Below are positions 1 to 7,031 of a stretch of DNA of 34,534 bases, in pieces. Position 1 is the first letter of the stretch. Each line of letters begins with the position of its first letter. The stretch spans positions 1-34,534 of the forward strand of contig JBLHLC010000041.1 in NCBI GenBank assembly GCA_047619685.1. Reading direction: 5' to 3'. The position numbers and the translations under genes are program-made. The DNA is from JABDJZ01 sp047619685. Its GTDB lineage: Bacteria; Bacteroidota; Rhodothermia; Rhodothermales; UBA10348. The notes below the pieces were generated by a model that worked only from the letters and a program-made list of their open reading frames with translations, made no database searches and had not been told where the DNA came from.

Positions 1-157
1 TCCTCCCGGGCACGCGGATGCGGGTTGGCGCTGCGGCGTTTCTCGCGCCCGCCCGAGGATTTGAACCCTCGAAGGGGGTTTGTGACGAGGCGCGCTGAAA
101 GCGGGCCGACTCACGGAGCGACTGCATAGGAGCGGAGTAATCCTCCCGGGCACGCGG
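1..157. repeat. Dispersed intergenic repeat with tRNA T-arm-like core
   Basis: A 17-nt word, tcctcccgggcacgcgg, occurs at 1-17 and again at 141-157, giving a 140-nt unit followed by the truncated start of a second unit. The unit contains, on the minus strand at about 55-72, a segment resembling a tRNA T arm (core gggttcaaatcc), but the stem pairs imperfectly and there is no matching acceptor, D or anticodon arm, so I do not call a tRNA. A third diverged copy of the first 21 nt (18 of 21 identical) lies at 6460-6480, also beside a gttcgaacc core. A dispersed tRNA-derived or tRNA-mimicking intergenic element is the best description. The right end runs into the terminator hairpin at 180. Confidence 0.5.
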
Positions 158-179
158 GCACGGTTTAGCAACACGCCCA

Positions 180-208
180 GTCCGATCCCGAAAGGGGTCG
201 GACTTTTT
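180..208 (+). terminator. Strong intrinsic terminator-like hairpin
   Basis: Ten paired bases (180-189 with 194-203, one T-G wobble) close a GAAA tetraloop and are followed at once by TTTTT on the plus strand. This is the textbook shape of a Rho-independent terminator reading rightward. No protein gene can be seen upstream within the window, so it may end a transcript entering from the left or a small RNA made from the repeat at 1-157. Confidence 0.7.
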
Positions 209-786
209 GGCGTTCACGGGGGGGGTGAGGACTCCCGCAGGAGTTCGTGGAATTAGGCACCTGTTTCCCACTTCGGGAGGGGTCGGCGGTCCCTACTTGG
301 AAGTGGAATCCCTCCGCTGATTCCACTCCGACACGCTCGCACCCGACACCGAACAGGCGTCCAAAGTGGAAAATAGGATCTGCTTTCAAGTCGCGTCGTC
401 CGACCGACGCAGCGCGGAATGTGCGCGCTTTCCATCGACGCGCTTGTCTCACCAATGTGGACTTGTTCGAGACACGGGGATGTTGCGGGCACCATCGCGA
501 TCGGGCTTACCGTGACCACTGTGATTGACCGGTGCTACTTCAAGATGCTGATCGCGAAAATGCCTTGGAACCGAGCCTAGCCGAAAGAGGGGCCTCGACG
601 CCTTGATCTACCTTCGCCCTCCCAGATGGTGCCAATGTCCTGGAATAGGCTGATCGTGCTGACTACTCGCTTGCTGTCGACCACATCGAGGTCCTCTCGA
701 TCTCTCAGATGCGCAATCGCGCTGGAGATTGCAGCAAAGTGAGATCAGGTTTGGTGAAGCGATATCGCCACCCACACGCCCGCCAA
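209..786. other. Region without a convincing gene
   Basis: Short open frames occur on both strands here, but their translations are rich in Arg, Pro and Ser, lack recognisable motifs and overlap one another, so I do not call them. An 8-bp inverted repeat (gtggaatc at 303-310, gattccac at 319-326) is present. The only stretch with protein-like composition is the minus-strand fragment at 577-744, listed separately. No hipB-like helix-turn-helix gene is recognisable upstream of the Hip module. Confidence 0.5.
577..744 (-). pseudogene. Possible remnant of an unidentified gene
   Basis: On the minus strand a frame of about 56 codons is open between TGA (747-745) and TAG (579-577) and translates into a mixed, protein-like sequence with segments AIAHLRDREDLDVVDSKR and STISLFQDIGTIWEGEG. 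It has no start codon and I cannot assign a family. The composition is more natural than in the neighbouring spurious frames, so it may be the tail of a lost gene. This could easily be chance; the length alone is not significant. Confidence 0.2.
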
Positions 787-804
787 TTGCCGCCTTGGCG
801 GCAA
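787..804. promoter_or_regulatory. HipB-operator-like palindrome 1
   Basis: A perfect palindrome with 8-bp arms: TTGCC, eight bases (GCCTTGGC), GGCAA. The geometry 5-N8-5 matches the known E. coli HipB operator TATCC-N8-GGATA, although the half-site bases differ. It lies 98 nt before the proposed start of the Hip module, where autoregulatory operators are expected. Confidence 0.45.
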
Positions 805-858
805 AATCAGCTTTTTAGGCCGGCAATGTCAGGCCGGAGTACGCCGTTCGCGTAATTA

Positions 859-876
859 CTGCCGCCCAAGAGGCAA
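859..876. promoter_or_regulatory. HipB-operator-like palindrome 2
   Basis: CTGCC-N8-GGCAA, matching 13 of 18 positions of the perfect site at 787-804 and preserving the same 5-N8-5 spacing. The two sites are 72 bp apart (about seven helical turns), as seen in multi-operator toxin-antitoxin promoters. It ends 25 nt before the GTG at 902. Confidence 0.4.
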
Positions 877-901
877 TACTTGGCACATTGCCATTGCCCG
901 G

Positions 902-1132
902 GTGTATCTGGACGGCTACCACGGAGGACCGGTATCACTGGCCATGCCAGTCAGGAACGAACCGTATCGCTTCGACCGCTTCCCTGCGTTCTTTGACGGG
1001 CTGCTTCCTGAGGGATGGCAACTCGACGCCCTTCTCCGCGCCAGGAAGCTCGACCGTACCGACTACATGGGGCAGTTGCTCAGCGTCGGCGCGGACACCG
1101 TGGGCGACGTCACCGTGGAGCCGAACCTGTGA
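902..1132 (+). CDS. HipS-like protein (HipA N-terminal domain), probably 5'-shortened
   Basis: Encodes 76 aa from a GTG start, matching the second half of the HipA N-terminal subdomain family: YLDGYHGGPVSLAMPV, then FDRFPAFFDGLLPEGWQLD and a C-terminal GADTVGDVTVEP. In HipBST systems this subdomain is a separate small protein (HipS) that acts as antitoxin of the kinase encoded next. Family members are usually about 100-105 aa; the first 25-30 residues (a short beta-hairpin with V.VNG..AG) are missing here, there is no Shine-Dalgarno site, and the frame upstream has no plausible start, so the gene may be damaged or start differently. Its TGA overlaps the GTG of the kinase gene (GTGA), indicating translational coupling. 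A hipB gene is not visible in front of it. Confidence 0.6.
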   Translation: MYLDGYHGGPVSLAMPVRNEPYRFDRFPAFFDGLLPEGWQLDALLRARKLDRTDYMGQLLSVGADTVGDVTVEPNL

Positions 1133-2091
1133 GAAGGTGCCCCCTATCATACGACGCGATTGAGGATGGCGAGGGCCCATACAGCCCGGCCGGACTACGT
1201 CGACTGGCGCCAAACCTCAAAGGTCTGGAGCCCCTCCCCTTCACGAGCGCGACGCTGGTGGAGGAGGCCGCGGCGCGTGCGCCCAATATGTCGATAGGGG
1301 GCGTGCAGCCCAAGCTGAGCGCCGTGCTCCGCGTAAGCGAAGGCAGATTTGACCCCGTCGACAAGGCCGGCCGATTCATCCTGAAGCCCGAGAGTCCCCA
1401 GTACCCCGAGGTGCCCGCGAACGAGGATCTCACCATGCGCCTGGCCGCCAGGGCCGGCCTCAGCGTTCCTGCCCACGGTCTCGTGTGGACCGAATCGGGC
1501 GAACTCTGCTACGTGATCCGGCGGTTCGACCGGATGGGACAGTCGGGCAGACGACACGTTGAGGACTTTGCCCAACTGATCGGGCAGAACCGGGAGACCA
1601 AGTATGAATCCTCGATTGAGCAAGTGGCAACCGCCATCGAACGCTTCTGCACTTTCCCGCGCGTCGAACACATCACCCTGCTGCGCATGGTGCTTGTCTC
1701 CTTCCTGACCGGGAACGAGGACATGCACCTCAAGAACTTCTCCCTGATCGTTGACGCGAAGGGCGTGGTCAAGCTCTCACCCATCTACGACATGGTGAAC
1801 TCCAGCATCGTCCTTCGCAACCCACACGAAGAGTCCGCCCTACCCCTTCAGGGAAAGAAATCGCGCTTCAAGCGAGCGCACTTCGTGGACTACCTGGCGG
1901 ATGAGCTTTTGGGGTTGCCCGCTCCTGTGACGAACCGGGTTCTCGCCGAACTGGAGGGTGCAGTGCCAGATTGGATGGCGCTGATTGATCGATCGTTCCT
2001 TTCGGGCGACAAGCGGAGTGCCTACCGGGAGCTGGTCCTGGAGCGCTGCCGCCGGGTGGGCCTTGGGTTGGAGGGCCTTGGGCGCTACTGA
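1129..2091 (+). CDS. HipA/HipT-family serine/threonine kinase toxin
   Basis: 320 aa from the GTG at 1129, chosen because it forms a GTGA overlap with the HipS-like stop and gives the family's usual opening (MRRCPLSYDAIEDGEG, PYSPAGLR). Kinase landmarks: Gly-rich loop MSIGGVQPKLS (54-64), ATP-lysine ILKP (K86), hinge area YVIRRFDR (129-135), EDFAQL (145-150), catalytic loop TGNEDMHLKNFS (D198, N203) and metal-binding IYDMV (D221). All essential residues appear intact. HipA kinases phosphorylate aminoacyl-tRNA synthetases and cause growth arrest; HipT works the same way but lacks the N-subdomain, which is the separate HipS. The Ser in the SIGG loop is in the position that is autophosphorylated in HipT relatives. 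The 3' end abuts a truncated T9SS gene, suggesting the module arrived by insertion. The substrate cannot be inferred. Confidence 0.85.
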   Translation: MRRCPLSYDAIEDGEGPYSPAGLRRLAPNLKGLEPLPFTSATLVEEAAARAPNMSIGGVQPKLSAVLRVSEGRFDPVDKAGRFILKPESPQYPEVPANEDLTMRLAARAGLSVPAHGLVWTESGELCYVIRRFDRMGQSGRRHVEDFAQLIGQNRETKYESSIEQVATAIERFCTFPRVEHITLLRMVLVSFLTGNEDMHLKNFSLIVDAKGVVKLSPIYDMVNSSIVLRNPHEESALPLQGKKSRFKRAHFVDYLADELLGLPAPVTNRVLAELEGAVPDWMALIDRSFLSGDKRSAYRELVLERCRRVGLGLEGLGRY

Positions 2092-2094
2092 GGG

Positions 2095-2560
2095 CAGCGC
2101 CGCGGGCCGACTCACAGACGGGTCATTTGCCGATGAAACGTGGTCGCAGTTTATTGACGCCGATTCGGACATAAGCATCACAGCAATAGTCGTAGAGCCC
2201 GAGACGGGCGACGTCACCTTTGGAACGTCAGACGGATGGCTCCTCACAGCCAGCCAACCGGCGGGGGTAAGCGTATCCGGTACCCTGGAGATCCCGGAGG
2301 ACTATGCACTTGGGCAAAACTATCCGAACCCGTTCAACCCGATCACCACGATACCCTACTCCGTGCCAGTCTCGGGGCCGGTTGAACTCGCCATTTTCGA
2401 TCTATTGGGTCGGGAAATTGCCCAGCTACACGTCGGGATCGTTGATGCAGGACGTCACGCGGCGCTCTGGGACGCATCGGAGGTCCCAAGTGGCGTGTAT
2501 CTATACCGGATGCGCGCCGGCAGCTTCACCTCCGTCCGCAGGCTCGTGCTCCTAAAGTGA
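2095..2560 (+). pseudogene. Orphan C-terminal remnant of a T9SS surface protein
   Basis: About 155 codons encode only the end of a secreted protein: a last propeller-like strand region (TSDGWLLTASQPAG), a linker, then a complete type A sorting domain with QNYPNPFNPITTIPY, IFDLLGREIA, GVYLYRMRAG and final RRLVLLK. The open frame continues leftward into the hipT gene in another frame, which is not meaningful. There is no signal peptide or domain body, so the protein could not be exported. It closely parallels the last 160 residues of the giant protein ending at 28376 (ADE.W, SQP.GV, EIPE.YALGQNYPNPFNP), so it is a decapitated paralogue. The Hip module most likely replaced its 5' part. Confidence 0.8.
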
Positions 2561-2615
2561 CGGGTTCCGCGGCCCGCGAAATCAGTGGGCACGCAAAAAA
2601 AGGCACGCTGGGCAA

Positions 2616-3221
2616 TCAGATTGAAAGACCGTTGTCGCGGACGAAATTCACCAGTCCGACAATGGACCCGGCTCCCGTCTTGCGGAAGATGTTCTTGCGA
2701 TGGGTCTCGACCGTGTAGACTGAAATGAAGAGTGCGTCGGCAATCTGCCGGTTTGAGCACTCCCTTGTGATCAGGCCAAGGATTTCCAGCTCCCGAGATG
2801 TGAGGACAGGCTCAGCCCCCACCTCCATCCTAGTAATCGAACGCGAGCGGTACCGGACTCCCGCGTGGGCTGCCCGAACCGCGTCCGGTAGCTCGGTGGC
2901 AGGGTCCCGCTTCAGCACCAATCCCAGGACTCCAGCCCGTTCCAACTCCCGATGCAGGTATCCTTCGTCGTGCATGGTGAGAGTGACCACGGCGATGGAC
3001 GGAAACCGCTCCATCAACTCGTCGGCTAACTCCAGGCCGCTCATCCCCGGCATGCTCTGGTCCGCGATGACTACGTCCACCTCCCGTCTGCTCAAAGTCT
3101 CCAGCGCCTCCTCACCCGATCCGACGGCCGCTTCCACTCGGATATCGGGCTGCCCGTTCAGAACCGCCTCAATGCCGGTTCGGACCAACTCGTGATCATC
3201 GACCAGGAGTACCCGGATCAT
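2616..3221 (-). CDS. NarL/FixJ-type response regulator (LuxR DNA-binding domain)
   Basis: 201 aa. The ATG at 3221 begins the canonical receiver start MIRVLLVDDHELVR; it overlaps the stop of the upstream kinase gene as ATGA, which fixes the start and implies coupling. Receiver: acidic pair D8/D9, phospho-acceptor D54 in VIADQSMPG, T82 and K104. C-terminal LuxR helix-turn-helix: LTSRELEILGLI, CSNRQIADALFISVYTVETH, R KNIFRKTG. When phosphorylated by its partner kinase it should dimerise and bind promoter DNA. The target genes cannot be read from the sequence, but the surrounding exported-protein genes are candidates. The gene converges on the remnant at 2095-2560 with 55 nt between and no clear terminator. 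Confidence 0.92.
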   Translation of the reverse strand: MIRVLLVDDHELVRTGIEAVLNGQPDIRVEAAVGSGEEALETLSRREVDVVIADQSMPGMSGLELADELMERFPSIAVVTLTMHDEGYLHRELERAGVLGLVLKRDPATELPDAVRAAHAGVRYRSRSITRMEVGAEPVLTSRELEILGLITRECSNRQIADALFISVYTVETHRKNIFRKTGAGSIVGLVNFVRDNGLSI

Positions 3222-4987
3222 GCCGCTGTTTTGACTGCAGACGCGCTCAGGGGGACCGTCACGATCAGCGTCGAGCCGTGGTGGTTCGGCCTGGAATCCA
3301 CCAAGGCAGTCCCCCCAATCACGCCAATCCGGTTTTGAATGTTCATCCACCCATTTCCGGAGCTCGTCTCCAGCATGGAGGTGTCAAATCCAGGTCCGTC
3401 GTCTTCGACAGTCATCACCAGTTCGCTCTCGTGTCCCACCAGTTGAATCACCACCTTCTCCGCCAATCCGTGGCGCAGGAGATTGTTCAGCCATTCCTGC
3501 GCGATGCGGTACAGCGCGAACTGCACGGGGGACGACAGCTTGGGTACCGCCGTGTGCAAGGTGCTCATGATGGGTCCACCGCCAGTCTGCGTACGCTGCG
3601 CCAGTTCCCCGAGGGCGTCTGCAACCAGTCCCTGCGACAAGGCCTTCGGCATGAGGTTGAAGGCGATGCTTCGCATTTCTCCATACATGTCGTCGAGGAT
3701 GTCGACTCCCTCGGTCTGGCCCACGGACCCTGTGAGACTCAGCTTGGCCGCCACAATCATCTGCCCGAGTCCATCGTGGAGGTCCTGCGCGATGCGGCTC
3801 CGCTCGGCCTCCTGCGACTCGATAGAGGCCGAAGCCTGCACCTGGCGGAGACGCAGATTTTGCCGGGTCCGTTGCCAGAGTAGTGACACGGCCAGGAGCC
3901 CCGAGACCAGAAAGGCAACGCCGATGAGGAGGTAGTTCCGGGCGATGGTAGCCCGCTGCTCCGACAGCTGGGCCGACTGGACGGCGATGGTGTTTTCCCG
4001 CCGTTCCGCCTCGAAAGTCTCTCTCAACTCCAGTAACTGCTGGCTGCGCTCTGCCGAATAAAGACTGTCGCTTAACGCCACCTGCTCTCGGTAGTAGGTC
4101 ATGGCGCTCTGGAAGTCGTTCCGTGTCTCATACGTGGACGAGATCATACCCAGCACATGGCGCTCGAAATCAGTAAACCCGGTTTCACGCGCAACAGATA
4201 GCGCCTCTTCGAAGCGGCCGAGCGCGGCCCGCGGCTCGCCCTTCGCAAGAAACATCTCACCAAGGTTATTCTGAACAATCCCGTATCCCCGCCGATCGCC
4301 GAGTTCCAGCCGGATGGACGCTGCCCGCCCGAAAAAACGTTCGGCGTCCGCGAACTGGCCCATCCGGGACGACACAATTCCCATGTTGTCGAGATTGTAG
4401 GTCAACCCATTAAGGTCGCCTACGGATTCCTTGAGCGCAGCTGACTCCTGATAGAGCCGCATGGCCGCTGTGGTGTCGCCCTTCCGGTCGAAAACGATCC
4501 CCATGTTGTTCATGGAGTTGGCAACCTCCAGCGTGTCGCCCACGGTGGTGCTGAGGTCCAAGGCACGCCGGTAGTACTCGAGCGAAGCGTCCAGATCGCC
4601 CTGCCGTTTGTAGAGCGTGCCCAATTCGTTGAGCAAACCGGCCTGCTCCCTGTACGCATCGACGGCCGCGGCGGCCTCGTACCCCAGGAGGTAGTCCTCC
4701 TGCGCCTCGGTGAAGTTGCCCGCGAAATAGGCCAGGTTTCCTCTAGCCTTGAGAATGGAGGCAACCTCGGCAGAGTCCCCGTCTGCCCTGGCCATCGAGA
4801 GCGCCTCCCGGTAGTAGCCACGCGCCAGTGCCGCGTCCTCCGAGGCCGCTTGCCGCCCTAGTTCTTTCAGCGAGCTGGCCGTCGTGGCCTCCCTACTTTC
4901 TGGCAAGACTTGTGCCTGGCTGGAGTGCGCCTGGGAGCTGGCGATGACAGTGGCCACTATGAGGGCCGCACGGAAGAGAGGACGCAC
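3218..4987 (-). CDS. TPR-containing sensor histidine kinase (HisKA_3 type)
   Basis: 589 aa from a GTG start; no earlier start exists that keeps the signal peptide (residues 1-26, ending SSQAQ). Residues 45-310 hold about six tetratricopeptide repeats, predicted to lie outside the cytoplasmic membrane. A heptad-rich segment (312-350) leads to one membrane helix (352-371, NYLLIGVAFLVSGLLAVSLL). The cytoplasmic part has a HisKA_3 box ERSRIAQDLHDGLGQ with phospho-His H404, and a HATPase domain with N box EWLNNLLRH (N501/N502) and G1 box VEDDGPGFD (529-535). Kinases of this design, common in Bacteroidota, phosphorylate LuxR-type regulators; the ATGA overlap with the gene at 2616-3221 marks its partner. 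The stimulus is unknown; the TPRs suggest sensing through a protein or peptide partner. Confidence 0.92.
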   Translation of the reverse strand: MRPLFRAALIVATVIASSQAHSSQAQVLPESREATTASSLKELGRQAASEDAALARGYYREALSMARADGDSAEVASILKARGNLAYFAGNFTEAQEDYLLGYEAAAAVDAYREQAGLLNELGTLYKRQGDLDASLEYYRRALDLSTTVGDTLEVANSMNNMGIVFDRKGDTTAAMRLYQESAALKESVGDLNGLTYNLDNMGIVSSRMGQFADAERFFGRAASIRLELGDRRGYGIVQNNLGEMFLAKGEPRAALGRFEEALSVARETGFTDFERHVLGMISSTYETRNDFQSAMTYYREQVALSDSLYSAERSQQLLELRETFEAERRENTIAVQSAQLSEQRATIARNYLLIGVAFLVSGLLAVSLLWQRTRQNLRLRQVQASASIESQEAERSRIAQDLHDGLGQMIVAAKLSLTGSVGQTEGVDILDDMYGEMRSIAFNLMPKALSQGLVADALGELAQRTQTGGGPIMSTLHTAVPKLSSPVQFALYRIAQEWLNNLLRHGLAEKVVIQLVGHESELVMTVEDDGPGFDTSMLETSSGNGWMNIQNRIGVIGGTALVDSRPNHHGSTLIVTVPLSASAVKTAA

Positions 4988-5011
4988 AGATTCCGGGGGG
5001 TGACTAACGCA

Positions 5012-5047
5012 AAGAGCCAGCGATACTACGCCGTATCGCTGGCTCTT
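5012..5047 (-). terminator. Long perfect hairpin between two minus-strand genes
   Basis: A perfect 15-bp inverted repeat (arms 5012-5026 and 5033-5047, 6-nt loop) lies 40 nt past the stop of the beta-propeller gene and 25 nt before the GTG of the kinase gene. On the minus strand the stem ends in CTCTTT, a short T run. It probably ends the upstream transcript or protects its 3' end; being close to the kinase start it could also lower kinase expression. Confidence 0.55.
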
Positions 5048-5086
5048 CCCAACCTTTTCCCCGGGCTTTTGCCCTCCTCTCGACGG

Positions 5087-6343
5087 CTACCGTGTAAGGC
5101 GGTGTATAAGCGCACCGCCCACACCCCCCTCTCCAGAGATGAGGTAGACACCCGCCGGGACGGCCGTTCCGTCAGCCCCGCGGCCATCCCACCACGCGCG
5201 ACCCGAGGAGTCCGTCTGGAGGTTCGTGACCAGGCGCCCCTGAAGGTCAAACACGCCGATTGTCCAGGCCAACTTGTCCACACCCGAGAGGCTGATCGTC
5301 ACCCCTTGGCTGAAGGGATTGGGATACGCCTCGAGCAGTAAGTCGGAATCGGGCAGTTCGGGAGCGGAGACGGTCGTACTCGTCGGGAGCGAAAAACTGA
5401 AAAGGCCAATGTTCGCCGGCACGTTTCGCTGATAGTTCGCCACCAGCAACTGGTCGTTTGCTGCGAACATGGCCATCTCCTGGGCTGCCGCATTGATAGC
5501 GGGCAGGCCAGTCAGGTCCAGCGCAGACCAGGTGTCACCCTGATCCAGACTGAGATAGATCTCCTGTGCGGATCCGGGGTACGCCATCCCGCGGGCGATC
5601 AGCGCGGTGCCTTGCGAAACTACGGACTCCCAACTCTTGGATCGGCCGGCCTGATCGAGGCCGTTGGACAATTCAACGAAGCCTGTCTCGCCCGCCCGGA
5701 TTCGGTGTAGGCCGTTGATAAAAGTCATTCCATAGACCGCGTCACCATGGGCGAACACCTTCCAGATGTTGCCCGCGCCGGTGGGCCAGGTCTGCCCCGC
5801 GTCGAAGGACATCGTCACGCCTCCGTTCCCTATGACGGCTACCCAAGTGGAGCCAACGGCGGCGAAGTCAACCATGTTGAATCCTCCGAGAGGTACCGAT
5901 GCCTGGGTGAAGGTGGCGGCGCCATCGTCCGAGTAGAACACCAGGTTTCGGTCAGTATGCAGGTAGAGCCTCGGACCATCGCTGGAAAACCCGTTCAGGG
6001 TACCCCCTCGCGGGATGGGAAAGCCGATCAGGCCGGTCCATGTCACCCCTTCATCGGCCGACCCGTAGATACCCGTCTTGCCAAGAGCGTACAGGCCGCC
6101 ATCATGCGTAAAGATTCCTTCGACGTCTGCGCCGCTGGGAAACGCGCTTTCGAAGTCCGTCCACGTCGTTCCTCCGTCCGTGCTGCGCAGGTAGTCCGAA
6201 TCGTAGTAGAACAGCGTCGATCCGTGAATGTGGGTGCGAGCCGCAGAGCCCACGTTCGTGACGTTTAGCGCCTGCCATTGAGCGCGACCTGGGTGGGTCA
6301 GAAGAATGCTGGCAACAAGGAGAAATACCGTACGCATGGACAT
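5087..6343 (-). CDS. Secreted beta-propeller protein with T9SS sorting domain
   Basis: 418 aa. Signal peptide at 1-21 (MSMRTVFLLVASILLTHPGRAQ); an ATG two codons later is an equally possible start. Residues 25-320 contain repeated BNR/sortilin-like blades with the signature S.DGG.TW in variants: STDGGTTWTD, SADEGVTWTG, SDDGAATFTQ, SFDAGQTWPT and SLDQGDTWSA. Residues 335-418 form a type A sorting domain (LLEAYPNPFSQG, IGVFDLQGRLV, GVYLISGEGG, final HRLTR), which directs export through T9SS after Sec translocation. BNR repeats in such proteins usually form a propeller; some are glycosidases, but no catalytic residues can be assigned here. It stands alone, with a hairpin after it and a MarR gene upstream. 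Confidence 0.88.
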   Translation of the reverse strand: MSMRTVFLLVASILLTHPGRAQWQALNVTNVGSAARTHIHGSTLFYYDSDYLRSTDGGTTWTDFESAFPSGADVEGIFTHDGGLYALGKTGIYGSADEGVTWTGLIGFPIPRGGTLNGFSSDGPRLYLHTDRNLVFYSDDGAATFTQASVPLGGFNMVDFAAVGSTWVAVIGNGGVTMSFDAGQTWPTGAGNIWKVFAHGDAVYGMTFINGLHRIRAGETGFVELSNGLDQAGRSKSWESVVSQGTALIARGMAYPGSAQEIYLSLDQGDTWSALDLTGLPAINAAAQEMAMFAANDQLLVANYQRNVPANIGLFSFSLPTSTTVSAPELPDSDLLLEAYPNPFSQGVTISLSGVDKLAWTIGVFDLQGRLVTNLQTDSSGRAWWDGRGADGTAVPAGVYLISGEGGVGGALIHRLTR

Positions 6344-6496
6344 GCATCAGGGGGTGTGGTTGGCCAGAAAGCTATTGCGGGTGGGGCCTGTTGGGCATAC
6401 CCGCTGGTGGGTATTCTTGGGGCGGCGAGCTTTCAAACTGGGCAGGGTTCGAACCAGCGTCCTCTGAGGCACGCGGATGCCTGCTGCCGTGCCCCC
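6344..6496. repeat. Intergenic spacer with third copy of the repeat word
   Basis: The spacer between two minus-strand genes holds tcctctgaggcacgcggatgc (6460-6480), 18 of 21 identical to positions 1-21, right after a cagggttcgaacc core at 6443-6455 that looks like a tRNA T loop. No complete tRNA can be folded around it. The upstream signals of the propeller gene must also lie here, but I cannot identify them. Confidence 0.4.
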
Positions 6497-6958
6497 TCAC
6501 TCCCGCGCCGCTTCCCTCAGTTTGTCGAGCAAGGAATTCAGTTGTGCGACCTCGACATCCGAAAGCCCGCCATATATCTGGTCAATTCGCTCCTTTTGAG
6601 CATCCATCTCCTCCAGGACCGATAGTCCCTTCGCCGAAATCCACACATCCACCAGTCTGCGGTCACTCTTGCCGGGCATCTTGATCGCGGTCCCTGCCCC
6701 CACAAGACGATCCACGAGCCTGGAAGCACCGGCGTTGCGATGGATCATCCTTTCCTGTATCGCGGAGGTGGTCATCGGCTCGGGGTGGGCGCCCCGGAGG
6801 ATCCTTAGCACGTTGTACTGCGCAGAGGTGACCCCAAACTCTCCAAAAAACTGCTGCAGCTGGATGTCTGCCCAACTGGTTGTGTAGATCAGGTTGATGC
6901 TCAGCTTTTGCCGCTCCGAGGGGAATGCAGAGACTCGGATTGCTTCTTCAATTCGCAT
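6497..6958 (-). CDS. MarR-family transcriptional regulator
   Basis: 153 aa with the MarR winged-helix layout: N-terminal dimer helix (SINLIYTTSWADIQLQQFF), then FGVTSAQYNVLRILRG, the recognition-helix region TTSAIQERMIHRNAGASRLVDRLV (about 68-91), the wing with KSDRRLVDVWISAKG (D99/R100/R101, the usual wing DxR pattern) and a C-terminal dimerisation helix ending in KLREAARE. MarR proteins repress nearby genes until a small ligand binds. The likely target is the NTF2-like gene upstream (7032-7508), which has palindromes in front of it. Its ATG is only 18 nt from a 12-bp hairpin, so it may be expressed by readthrough. There is no obvious ribosome binding site. Confidence 0.9.
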   Translation of the reverse strand: MRIEEAIRVSAFPSERQKLSINLIYTTSWADIQLQQFFGEFGVTSAQYNVLRILRGAHPEPMTTSAIQERMIHRNAGASRLVDRLVGAGTAIKMPGKSDRRLVDVWISAKGLSVLEEMDAQKERIDQIYGGLSDVEVAQLNSLLDKLREAARE

Positions 6959-6976
6959 GGCAGCTGGGAAGGTCGA

Positions 6977-7005
6977 AATCCGGCCACGGGACCCGTGGCC
7001 GGATT
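6977..7005 (-). terminator. Terminator or attenuator hairpin before the MarR gene
   Basis: A 12-bp perfect stem (aatccggccacg at 6977-6988, cgtggccggatt at 6994-7005) followed on the minus strand by TTTCG. Together with a smaller stem at 7015-7030 (ccgagt / actcgg) that begins right after the NTF2-like stop, it probably ends or attenuates that transcript. Confidence 0.55.
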
Positions 7006-7031
7006 CAATCTACGCCGAGTCTCGACTCGGT

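Noticed and set aside
45..100. Possible tRNA on the minus strand
   Set aside because: Only a T-arm-like segment is present; the stem has a mismatch and no acceptor, D or anticodon arms can be drawn.
247..528. Small genes on both strands at the left end
   Set aside because: Overlapping opposite-strand frames with biased composition, no start signals and no similarity I recognise.
845..901. Frameshifted N-terminus of the HipS-like gene in another frame
   Set aside because: A loose resemblance (AVRVITAAQEAILGTL) is too weak, and the stretch overlaps an operator-like palindrome that better explains it.
1195..1728. 177-codon open frame opposite the Hip kinase
   Set aside because: The plus strand has all kinase motifs; the antisense product has no recognisable features.
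2561..2615. Bidirectional terminator between convergent genes
   Set aside because: The repeated word (gggcacgc / ggcacgct around an A7 run) is a direct, not inverted, repeat, so no stem forms.
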